From the NCBI GenBank assembly GCA_030142905.1, contig JASJOG010000007.1, positions 4,752,310-4,816,309 of the forward strand: a stretch of 64,000 bases of DNA, written 5' to 3'. Shown one piece after another: positions 13,101-23,900 of this stretch. The translations under genes and the position numbers were made by a program. Under the pieces are notes generated by a model. It did not search any database and was not told where the DNA came from. It saw only the letters and a program-made list of their open reading frames with translations. Positions within the stretch are counted from its first letter, which is position 1, and the number at the start of each line of letters is the position of its first letter. The stretch is from Heliopora coerulea (taxonomy: Eukaryota; Cnidaria; Anthozoa; Scleralcyonacea; Helioporidae).

Positions 13101-16100
13101 CTTTCTTTATCAAATAATTCAACATTCCAACGACAATCATATCTATGAATAGTATGAGACAAAAGCCTTTCTTATACTGTTATTTCCTGAGAAAAGTATA
13201 ACTCTATCAAATAGTTTTACTCCTCATAATGATCTAGTTTCCAGTTCTTAAAAAGGACTGGGTTTTTGACGTACATGGCGACCTCCATATCCGCCATTTT
13301 TGGCTTCAAAATTCCACCTCGAGTTATCGTTCCAGTCTTTTTAGAGTTCATTGCTAAGACCACAGGCAACTACTTTCTGGTACGCACCTCGCTGTCGGTT
13401 AATAAGTATTCATTAAATTTCGTTTTGGATATCAATTTCGGTGTAAATGCCATAATATTTTAATCACATTCAAACTGGAAGGACAATCATAATCCCCCTG
13501 ATGTTTTTGCCAGTCACGTATAAAGGCTTAGAGCTACGGAGTTGAATTTTGGCGACTTAACCTAAAATTTAATAGGAATTTTAAAGTAGTATATTCAAAC
13601 TTCTGGTTCTACACTGAAGTGTTTCTGTCGGAACAGCCTCATGTAAATAGACTACCAAAATAAGCAAGGTAATTGATAAAACTGACTTTATTGCGACGTT
13701 TTCAGTGTAATATAAGTTATAGTTTATACCATTTCTCAACTTTACAATGCACACATATGCCAAATTTCCTTAATTCAGTGATAGTGTAAGAGATTTGCAA
13801 ATCTAATTGTTGAAGAAAGATAAAGTTTTTAATATTTTTTAGAATGGACTAATGACAGAGATGGGTCTGGCAAAGTCTGTCGTCAAAGCTTAAAGTGTTT
13901 ATGCAGCGAAAATTAGGTTGACCTTATTTGAAAGAACACGTGAAGTGATTAAGGAAGACTGTTCATTTATTTCCTCATTCTTGTGATCAATTCGTTTGAT
14001 CTGTAAGTGACACGACCTTTGGCAACGTTTTGTTGATACAGCATTTTGACTAACAGGGAAATAATTTGTATCTCTCGTTGTCCCATACTATTCAATACAA
14101 TCACTTGGAACTGCATACAGCGGTTCAATTCATGAAACTGAACAGATCCTTATTAAAGTATTATCATGGTAGTATCTTAGTTTCCAGGTCTCTCAACTGC
14201 CTAAAATATAGTTCTTTGTTTATTGTCAATTTTTATTTCTTTTTTTTGTGTTTGCAACAAACCAGACATGTTGCTTTCAGTGTTTGTACATCCTGTAGAA
14301 GAAAAAATACAATACCTTGCTTTATGATGGCTGCAAGATAAACAGTTCTGTTTTAAGGAAATAGGTGTGTGGATACTAAGATATTGTGACAACAACATTT
14401 TCAAGAATGAGTTATGAAATATACCATTGTATAAAGTTTTGACTGATTTTATTGAACAAAATTTCAGGGAGGATTTATTTTCCACATAGTCAAAAATGTT
14501 GTGTCAATAAAATGTAACAGATTATCGTTTACATTTCAGGCAAATCAAAATACCTCACAAACAAGGCAAGTGATGGAAAAACTGTTTTTCAAAGAGTTCT
14601 TCCAAGTAACACAAACTTAATTTTCACTTCACAAGCACTCAAATTATTGGCAGACAAAGCTCAATTTGTATATCATTTTGATGGCTTTACAGCATCAGGT
14701 CATATCCGAATCCTGCTCAAAGTTTGTTTTGTTTTTTGGGGTTTTTTTTGGCTTTTTTCATCAATGTAGTTAGCTTATAGTAATATTTTATGTAAAGTTA
14801 TGGTAAGAAATATTCCAGACAAAAACTACATTTCCATCAATCTAAATGTTGGGTTACTTCTCTAAAAATCATTTGAAACAGAGAGCCCAAATATGAAAAA
14901 ATATATATACTGGTAAACATGCCAGCAAATAAATTAAACTATGATAAAAAATAACACCAGAAAATATTCTTATCCAAAGTGTCCTGTTTAAATTCATTTG
15001 AAATTGTGGTTGAAACCCTCAGTTACAATCATGTCTTTATAGGCATTCATTGCTACAAACCTGTACTGCAAATAAGCCAATACTGAAACTAGGTCAAATT
15101 TTACTAAGCTGAGTATAACAAAAAGAAATTAATTATATTAAAACCAATCAGGTTTCATCATAGATTTAGGTGAAGTTAATAAGTCCAGTGCCATGTGATA
15201 AGATTGAAAATGATTGGTCCTGATTTTTTGCAGGGCAAACCAACCTCTTAACAACATTCCCCACACCAAAACTGCAAAGGATTTAAGTTTAAAATACAAA
15301 ATGTATAAAATGTAATTTTTAATATTTATTCAGTGAACCTACAGTGTATGACAAGCTATTCATTCTGCAGTCTAACATGAGTGGCACATGAATAAACAAT
15401 ACAACAGTCATGGGTACTAAATTGTTGAAGCAATTTCAGCACTCCAAGCAGCAACCCTTTATGTCAACTGGTTGATGAAAAAAATTTGAAGAGCAAAATT
15501 TCACAAAAGATTGCTAATTTGATGACTGAAACATTTGCTAGTGGGTCACTGGTGTAATGCCAACTTTATACCAGGATGAAAACAGCAAATGGGACAAATC
15601 ACAAATGTTCTAGCAATATCTCATGTTTCTCTGAATTTTATTGGTTACATCTATGTGAACCCCCACCCATGAAACCACATTAATTTAAACATGTTTTACG
15701 TTAACTATTATTTTAAATGTTAACCCTGGAAACATATCAGGTTCTCAACTGATGTATTTGTAGTAATAAATCATTTTCACATAAATGGACCCAAGACAAT
15801 AATTCCTTGCCAATCTTATGGTGCCAATTTCAAAACAGTAAACTTTAGATCATGTTTGCATGGGTAGTGTTTCTGCTTGCCAAATTATTATGGACTCATC
15901 TTACAGTGAACTTTTGTAAACGTGATGGTCAATGTTCATTGTGAGGGATTTTCCAAGCTGAAAATGTAAATGAAGGATTAAATATATTTCAAATTGTCTT
16001 CATGGCTATTCATAAAACAATTTTGAGCTGGGCTATTATCTTTATCCTTTGTTTATGGTCAATGTTTGTTGTCCTCACTGAAGCACTTAAGTGGTCTAAC

Positions 16101-17493
16101 TGTATTTAAATTTTTGGGGTTGGAAATTGCCAAGATATTGCAAGTTCCAGCAAGGTTTTCCAGGTGTTTATTTACTATTCAATGCCAAATCCAGCATACA
16201 GTAGAAGATTAAATAATTTATCTGTCAAACAGATTATATAGGAACCTTCCTTCTTGTTTATCACTTCATATTGCACCCTCATTCATTTTATATGTTACAC
16301 AACCATGCAGAGTTTAAAAAACAACTCTTACATTTTTCCAAACAAAATACTCCATTCTGCTGGACAGATTGTGCTCTGTCTAAGGCAACCATTTGGGATA
16401 TACCAAATACAACTTTTACAGGCATCAGATTGAACACAGAGAACTGGTAGCAGATTTGTGGATACCAGATACTGAATGCCAAATATCTGTGTTTGCAAGA
16501 TTTCTCTCTGGGGAAGGCAAGCAAGGGGTAAAAGAAAGAAACATACAAGATTTTCCATGTACTTAGCTATGAGAGGTACAGTAAGCTTACAAATACCCAA
16601 AATGCTCATACTAAAATACACAAAATGCTTATACTGTAGACACATTCAAATTAACATTTTTTATACTAAGACTATAATATTGGCAGCTTGAAAGAATCCC
16701 AGCATTATTCAGTATGCATCTGTTGGGGTTTTATGAATATCTGAATACTACTAAATAGCGAGATTTACCATATACTTCACTGGTATTCAGATCTGGTACA
16801 TTGCAAATTTTGCCAAAAGTCCCTGATAAATGCAGTTAAACATACAAACCTTAACTGGGACATAAATTATGGTATGTGCTGTCCAAGAATTTGTGAACAA
16901 ATAATTTTAGATTACTAAATAATTGCAACTGTTTAACATAGAATGATACCTCAATTACTTCTTTGCTTTTAATGGCTCTTCTTTCATGCCAGACATATTG
17001 GGCCAATATTGCTGCACTAGGCCATGTAAAAAGGCCATACTGTGGATCAACAACCTATAATGCAAGCTTGGTCAGGAATCAGTGGCCTCCTAAGTTTGCA
17101 AACAAATATGTTGGTGAACAGATCATGAAGGGGGACAAGGTGTGTGAGCATCCATGTTGCTATCCTTTAATGTGATCCTGATATAGGGTTTTCATAGGCT
17201 CCACACCCTTGATGACCCAGCAAACCTATCAGACAAGATCTTATAACAGGAACCACAGTATCCAGTATTGTAGTTCTCCTGGTTCATACATCAAATGCAA
17301 TTTGACATTTGTAAGTTATTTATGTAGTGATTTGCTGAAGTAACCTATCACTTGAAATTCAGTAAAACTTATAACAAATAAAACAAGACAAAAATTGATT
17401 AGAATCAAAACCTCATCGATCAGCTACCTCAAAAATTACAACATTTAGTTCCTCTTTTCCACTTCTAAATTGAAATTTTCTCTCATTCTGCAT
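7193..17493 (-). CDS. METTL23: METTL23-like SAM-dependent methyltransferase, complete, five coding exons
   Basis: Seven-beta-strand methyltransferase of the METTL21/METTL23 group; mammalian METTL23 is reported to act on histone H3 arginine. Coding exons in transcription order are 17493-17428, 17054-16950, 11140-10903, 10716-10632 and 7358-7193, giving 219 aa, all with GT/AG borders and matching phases. Landmarks are QYGLFTWPSAAILAQYVW (residues 27-44), the SAM-binding ELGAG (57-61) followed by TALPGVVAALCGA, the post-II acidic motif ILGSDCFYDP (126-135), FWTSYQERSADWS (157-169) and the C-terminal HTIQLLVI. Human METTL23 is about 190 aa. The start is the first in-frame ATG of exon 1; a further non-coding exon is possible. 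The 3.3-kb last intron holds a hAT element and a TIR element; the 5.8-kb intron 2 is full of repeats. Activity is inferred from family. Confidence 0.93.
7820..8273. mobile_element. TIR element in the last METTL23 intron
   Basis: The left end GGGGTCATCCATTTACTACG, followed by TACGCA, is inverted at the right, where the reverse complement reads GGGGCAATCCATTTAGTACG then TACGCA. Inside, C-rich text with 'ttgtacgct' occurs near both ends. About 450 bp, no reading frame, MITE-like. Target duplication not clear. Confidence 0.65.
8983..9707. mobile_element. Non-autonomous hAT-type transposon with 8-bp target duplication
   Basis: It begins CAGTGGCGTAG and ends CTACGCCACTG, a hAT-style terminal inverted repeat. 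The flanks CCTGTGTT (8975-8982) and CCTGTATT (9708-9715) form an 8-bp target duplication with one mismatch, as expected of hAT elements. The 725 bp carry only a fragment of the transposase (see 9416-9541), so it needs a helper. It sits in the last intron of METTL23, with the transposase remnant antisense to that gene. Confidence 0.85.
9416..9541 (+). pseudogene. hAT transposase C-terminal dimerisation remnant
   Basis: The 41-codon frame (MAQGRLSDLAFLSMERDRFD ... DGILRTFANAKVRK, then stop) matches the C-terminal dimerisation segment of hAT transposases and related ZMYM1-like proteins, where a 'GRLSDLA.LS.ER' helix is followed by an acidic helix and 'FA..K.RK'. A good 3' splice site (ATTTAG) lies 8 bases before the ATG, suggesting that this was the last exon of a longer transposase. 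The catalytic core is absent, so it cannot act as a transposase. Confidence 0.7.
10205..10575. repeat. Diverged tandem duplication, two units of roughly 170-190 bp
   Basis: Unit 1 (about 10205-10395) and unit 2 (about 10398-10575) share ordered blocks: 'attctaaccctaa', 'cgtcaaagcg' or 'ggctaaagcg', 'cttaacccc' or 'gtaccccgaa', 'atcatggcg' or 'ttcatggcg', and 'gttagactgc' or 'gctaaactgc'. It lies in the last METTL23 intron, just downstream of METTL23 exon 4 in transcription order. No coding frame is conserved between the units. Confidence 0.55.
11830..12200. repeat. Dispersed repeat, copy A (partner at 61990-62330)
   Basis: Shared with 61990-62330 in the same orientation: 'ttacgacattggac', 'tttattccgga', 'gggaaaatctt.gagctgatttt', 'aaatttaaggagaatt', 'actgaaaaa', 'tggaacact' and 'agaaaacca'. 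Moderately diverged, with no coding frame. It lies in METTL23 intron 2. Confidence 0.6.
16760..16950. repeat. Intronic segment duplicated at 19210-19408, abutting a METTL23 splice donor
   Basis: The sequence beside the METTL23 exon 2 donor shares many blocks with 19210-19408: 'cagatctggtacat', 'acataaattatggtatgtgct' against 'cacaaattatcgtatgtgct' (in part), 'aagaatttgtgaa', 'taaataattgca' and 'aacatag.atgata'. The similarity stops at the splice donor, so the exon itself is not duplicated. It could be a dispersed repeat or a partial gene duplication. Confidence 0.6.
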
Positions 17494-18448
17494 GACCGAG
17501 TTTCATGTGAGCCAGCAAACATGTATCAGCGGCATGACAATCGTAAACCGTAGTTGAGGTCAGTCAGTGTTGTGTGATGCGTTTGTAATTTTGTTTCTGT
17601 GTTCGTTTCATGCTATTTTGTCAACTGTACTTAGATTATCTCTTTAGATTTTTTAATTATGTTCAGTGTTCAGTAGTTTTTGGTTTTGGATATGTGGTAG
17701 TCATCGTTTGAAATCTGTCAACTTCTGTGTATATGTATGCATCGTTTGTCTTCGTATTATCGTCCTTATATGTAGTATGTCGCTTAATAGCCCGTTCTCA
17801 TTAGTTTATATGACGCCTTACGCTGATAAGGCGGATGATCTTGTCAAAGTTTACTGTTTAGGGATGTTCGTGTCGTTCGGATCCCTTCGGACTTCGGTGT
17901 TGCTCTATGTCTTTACTCACATGACGCCTCTTCAGTGAGCGCGGTTGATTTAAAAAGATGTGCATAGAAGTCCATGAAGTCCGCCGATGTGTTCATTCCT
18001 ACGATGTTGACTTATGATGAAATGTATGTCTGAAGTCAGCTCGCAAAACCCTTTTCCACGACTACGTTATTTCTAATTTGTCACTTGATGGACCTTCCTT
18101 ACCACGTGATGTCCCCTTCCCATTTTGACATCTACTTCAAGAAACAAGAAACCTAGGAAGACATTTTCTTTAAGTTCAAATGGTGCAGATATCCTTCGGA
18201 GACTCGGTTAAAAATGGCGCCAGTGGTAAACGGGTGAAGGAAAATGCACAGGACATAAATTAGACTGGTTGCCTGTTGATAAGTCAGTAATATCCGATTT
18301 CCCCAACTTCGTTTCGATGAATATGGCTCAGTCTGAGGAATTACCATACTTAGTCTTTCATTGCAGAAGCACTTTCTGTTAAAAACAAGCGCAAAATGAC
18401 AGTCAATTGACCGAAAATGTTTGATAGAAATTGTCACCTGGTATAGGT

Positions 18449-19788
18449 AGAAATAGTGTTTCAAGACATCAAGATTTCAAAATTTCCATGGGGAGCATGC
18501 CCTCAGATACCTCCCCTAGTAACATCCCAAATTTGGCGAGGTCCTCAGGTTGGACAGTCTGCTTTCCAACCATGGAGGTCAAATTGACTACGTGTGTCTC
18601 CGAGGACTTTGGTAAGCCAACCTTCCAAACCCGGTAGGGATACTGTAGCTATGCTAGGAAACATGACGTCCGAAAATCGAAAAGTTATACTTCTGGTTGA
18701 CTAAATATTCCTTGACCAGGGTCAAACTTAACTTGTGGCGACCCACTGCCCAACAGTAACCTGAAAAATAACATAAATACTTTGTACGAGCCCTACATGA
18801 TTCATTAAGCGTTTATATACTTACCAGTTGTTGCAATGTAACAACAATATTTAGGTCATGTACAAATTTTACTTTTCATGACATCAAAATATGGCACCTT
18901 TAACGCCCAGGGACAATTCCCTCCTACTGCACTCGGCACCTTGTCGCTGAATTTTGAATGTCGATATACTGGCCATATTCAAACGCTGTCAGCATTCTCT
19001 TCAACGTCATTTAACTTCGTAAAATTAAACATGCTTGACAAGTTTGGCCAGCCATGTTGAACGACCTTAACTATAGTCGAGCGAAAGTAGAAAGTTTTTC
19101 AGGCAGCATATCAATTATCATACACACGTGCGTGTGTCTAAGCATGATTTCTGATACCCATTGATAATTTTGAGGAAAACATAAAGGAAAATTATGAATG
19201 AGAATAGCGAGATTACCAAATTCTGGTATCCAGATCTGGTACATCCTAATTTCTTCCATAAGGCCTTGATGCGTGCGGTGAAGTAAACAAACTTTCCTGC
19301 GACACAAATTATCGTATGTGCTTTTTAAGAATTTGTGAATAATTTCAGGACAGTAAATAATTGCAGCAGATCAACATAGTATGATAGACGTGCTTTGATA
19401 CCTCGATAAAAAAAAAAAAAAAAAAAATCTTGCACAAAATTTAACGTTTACCTAACATCTTTGTTGGTGACAAGCCAATCGACAGGGTTAGTTTCACGAC
19501 AATACTTGATGTCCAGTGGTCCATCCAAGATTTTCCTTCGTGTAGGGTATCGCCCGACCACGATGATCCAACAACCGACCACACACAGCTGAAAGGCCAA
19601 TTAATTGCACCCCGCTCCCCCAACTATGTCTGGGTTAGTTTTTGTGACCAATTCAAGAGGGAAGACCCCTTCTGATAAGTAGACTGTCCAATCTAAGGAC
19701 TTCGCTAAATCGGGATTTTACCAGGGAATTCTGGGGGCATGCTTCTCGAGAAAATTTTGAAATCTTGATGTCTTGAAACACTATTTCT
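18449..19788. mobile_element. Foldback-type element with arms of about 120 bp
   Basis: The left arm starts AGAAATAGTGTTTCAAGACA and continues with 'tcaagatttcaaaatt', 'gcatgccc' and 'ttggacagtct'. The same blocks appear inverted at the right in the opposite order ('agactgtccaa', 'gggggcatgc', 'aattttgaaatcttga', 'tgtcttgaaacactatttct'). The spacer of about 1.1 kb includes the copy of the METTL23 intron segment. No transposase frame is seen. A related end occurs near 34565-34620. Confidence 0.6.
19210..19408. repeat. Copy of the METTL23 intron 2 flank (partner 16760-16950)
   Basis: Diverged copy of the segment next to METTL23 exon 2, inside the foldback element and followed by a run of A residues (19409-19428). 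The adjoining exon sequence is not present. Confidence 0.55.
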
Positions 19789-20902
19789 AGCTCTCTCAGA
19801 CGATAATTTCGGTCAAAAACGATCTGTAAAGTGATCGTCATTTTGCACTTTTTTTCTTTTTTTTCTAAAATTGCTATTGTAGTGAAAGACAAAGTATCGT
19901 AATTCCTTAGACTGAGACATATTCATCTAGACGATGCTCAACAAATCGGGTATTACTGACTTATTAAAAGGCGACCAGTCTAATTTTCGGCAGGGATTTT
20001 CAAACAAAATTGGGATAATCCCTTCGAAATCGGGATGGTTGGACAGTCTGAATAAGTAGTAAAAAGCGCGTGAATCTAACATGAATCAACAATCAGCAGT
20101 AAATACGCTAGTGTTGATGTCATATAGATAGATCTTGGTCATCATAGTGGACCGGTACTTCGCGTTTTTTTATGTTGATGTAGAACACAGGGACCGCGAA
20201 ACGAAATTTTAAGTGGGTGGGGCTAAAAATTGTCCTCAGGACATACTCGCACTGAAAATTTTTTCAAATTCAACACCTCTGAAACGGCTGAAGACGTTTC
20301 TAAACTTTTTTTAATCGCTCAGAACTCAAAAACTCACATCATATTAACGGAATGAAATATCGCTCAAAATATTACAAAAACTATTCGCATAAATATCTGA
20401 TACATTGCTAAAAAGTATTGGCCAAATTCGTTCCGATCAATGAACTAGTTCGTCGCCTGCGTTAGGTCTAGTTTGTCAGTGCTCGGCTAGTGTGCATCAT
20501 TTTTTACTAGATATCATGCTTTGGGTCTTCTTGCAGCAGAAAATTATCTATCCAAGCCTGGCTAGTAGGAGGATTTACATGGAGGAACTTGCAGGTCATA
20601 TTCACCTGTTTAATCATATTTTCCCCAGCTCAGAAAACGTTTAAATTTTTTCCACAGCACTTCATATGATAGTTCTACATTGTATATTTGTAATTAATCA
20701 CGGATTCTAGTGGTATTACGTGTTGCATTACATGTTACTTGTTTCGAAAGAATATTTGTGCAAATACACAATTACAAAAAACGTGCGGTCTAATCGTTAC
20801 GGACAACTGAGATTGCACGAATGTTGGTAGCGCAGCATGTTCGATTACTTGCATATGTTTGGTTGCTTAAAGATAGGTTTTTCCAGGTAGCGGCCTGGTA
20901 CT

Positions 20903-23900
20903 TCACGCACCTCCTTCGGAGGTTGGTGGTTTGAGCTTCGTATTTGCAATCATATCCTCTCGTTTTTTCTTCAAGGCCAAACTCTTTGGCATATCAGGAA
21001 TTGCCCATGCAACGAAACGCTTGATAATAGTCATTCCAAACTGGAATACAAAGATGAATGCAAATCGGGCAGTCATGACTTGCCAGTGTTGTTTGGTGTA
21101 AGGTTCATCCCCTGATACTTCACGATATCCAATGTACCTGCAAAGAATAAAAAAAAAACTAAATAAATTGCCTCAAAGAAGTTCAAGGGGATTTTGAAGT
21201 TGTTGCTGAATGGCTCTGCTCAGGTTCAATAAGGAAATCTGACTGGTCAGAATCTGAAGATATCATCTCGACTAATGAAAATAGGCAACAAATGAGCTAT
21301 TGCCTTAAGACGATGTCGCCTAACACGATGCAATGATACATGAAACCTATCTCGCAACACTTTGCGAGAAAGTTTTAACAAAGCATTGCATCGTCTTAAC
21401 AAGGTCACCGAAACTTGTATCGAAAAGCCTTTGTTTTTCCAGTCGTGGTAAAGCTCGCTTGATGTTTGAGCCATGAATGTTATGACTGAATTTCATAACA
21501 GAAGAAAGCGTGCTCTAGCTTCTTCATACTTCTTGACTTAGAAGACGATTGTCTTTTTTTAGTCATCTAGACGAGTAATACTTTCTTCCATGACGTCAAT
21601 GTCAATGATGTTGTCGGGAAATTCGTTGTTCGCGTAAACTTCTTCGTTGTCCTACATGTTTACAGACCATGTGTACCTGTTCTTTGATCTGACTGACTGA
21701 CTGCTCAACGTGTTGCGAAACATTTCGAGAAAGGTTTAGCGAGAGGTCTTAAAGTTTAATCTTGTTAATGTTAAATTCTTGGCGAAGCCTTTTCCGCAAC
21801 AAACGCTGACACAAGTTCATAACATTGAACTCGTTAAACACAAGTTGTTGCTTCGTGTAACAGAAGCTTTAGATCGTCAATGGCCTGTCGTTTGCATGTT
21901 TGTGTGAAAGCGGCTTAGAATTTGGCCTTGTAAATTATTAATGAAAATGACATTGCATGCGTCAGAAGAAGTTATTTCTCAACTCACCGGCAAAATTGAG
22001 GTTCTGTAATATTTTCCCGGTTGAATCGTTCACGTGGTCTTGAGAAGCTAAGCCACTTGCTTGTGTTGTAGTAAGAAAGGCTATTGTTGAGGTAGCCTTT
22101 CAAAGTGCCATCTGGACTGTACGATATCTCGTACACAAGCTTTGCAATGAAATCCGAGGTAAACGCAATCACAAATGCATTAACAAGAACTGAAAATTGA
22201 GAGAGGGCATCGAGGATCGGAAACCAAGCGCCTATATCCTCAGCCATTCGCGGACTTGGTCGACGTTGATCTCGAATGAAGTTAATTGCATCGACTCGAA
22301 TTTCGGCTACACCGTTGACCAATGCAAATAGTGGGGCCAACGGAAATGCTGCAACAAACATCATCACAAAGCCAAGTTGTAGGACTGTAATAAAAAGAAA
22401 AAGGTGAACTGATAAATCGCGTTGGTCATCAGGACAAACTGTGATCACACTCAGACTACAGTAATACAAGGATTCCGCCGATTACACAATTTACAGGGCG
22501 ACATCTTGACCAGTAGTATGATCACTAAATTGCATGAACAAGTCCCAGAATCTCTTAATACATTCTAAGTCACGATAGAAACAGTCTATGTCATGATTGA
22601 ATTATTATAGTGCCACAAGACTCAAAAACAGCTTGATGCTTTACTAAAAAGAATAAAAGAAAATGACAAAGAAAAACAAATAGCAATAAAAAAGAGAAAA
22701 AAATAGGCGTTTTCTTTGGTTTTGTGTAGCAGGAACTGGGAGAAATGAATTAGTCCATACCACGATCTAATTTTCAATGTTTATTTAGTTGGAACGCTCA
22801 ACCGAAAAACTCTTCACATTTACGTAAACATAGTAGCGATCACAATAGACAAAAAGTCTCTCTTAATACATTGGGTTTCCCATAATATCAACAGTGTGAA
22901 AGATAACAAAGTTAATATGTTGGGTTTATTCACCTACGTTTGCTTTGTCTAAAAAAGTTAAAAGGTCGGTAGACTGCCGAATTTATGATAAAGGATTAAT
23001 TAATTCCTTGTCGTAAATTCGGCAGTCTGCCAATCTTTCAACTTTTTGTACTGTTTTTTACTGCCTACTCAGCATCCCATTTTTATATCACTCACTGGAT
23101 TTCTTGCTTTGTCTAGTCATTTGTTCTTTTCTGGAGGCATTAACCCTTAAATGACCATTTATTTTAGAGATGTCGAAGTATGGGATTATGCGTGACATCT
23201 GCATAGAGTCCCGTGGAAGGATGTCCCACATGAAAGGCAGCGGGACTATTTTGAGAGTACATATCAAAAAGTAACCCACCCTAATTCTTGAAGCCCACGT
23301 GCGGGTGGATTAATGTAGGCGATTATTTTTTTACGCCCACTTCAAGATGGCGGACACTTACCGTGAGAGCCTGAGAACTATTCGCGCTCGCGTTATATTA
23401 TAATTCAACATGTCCTCTCCCTTAAGATTCAGGTTAACATTGCGGTTAGGATTAGAGTTAGAGCTAATCCTGATCCGAATCCTAACCCTAATTCTAATCC
23501 TAACTTGAATCTTAGGCGAGGTGAATCTTAGCCGTCAGGGACTCAGAAAGTTTTTCTGAGAGAACAGCTTGAGAGCGTGCGTATTAAGAACATAATTACC
23601 AAGCTACCACAAACACATCATAAAAAAAAAGCTCGGTGTGGGTGTGATCTGCAGAGACTGCTTCCGAGAACTTGCTGTCCTCTTGATGGGTAAGGGGTAG
23701 AAGTAGAGACGTTGGCTCCTTTTGCTCGCCAGCTTGATTGTTTTTTAAACAATGTTATAACTAAAAACTTTGAACATGAGCTTGGACGCTTTATTTGTAG
23801 ATTAGGTACGGTTGAAAACCCGAAAAACAAACGTAGGTTCATATACGACCCGATTCGTAGCCTGAGGGTTGAAAGGTTAAGCAAAACTGTGAACGTTACA

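Larger units (their letters stand above)
17494..20902. other. Intergenic between METTL23 (5' end) and anoctamin (3' end)
   Basis: Both neighbours are on the minus strand, so this is the promoter side of METTL23 and the downstream side of the anoctamin gene. I see no coding exon. Most of it is the 18449-19788 foldback structure plus an A-rich tract at 19409-19428. A short related fragment ('aaatcgggatggttggacagtctga' in part) recurs at 20030-20055. Confidence 0.45.
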
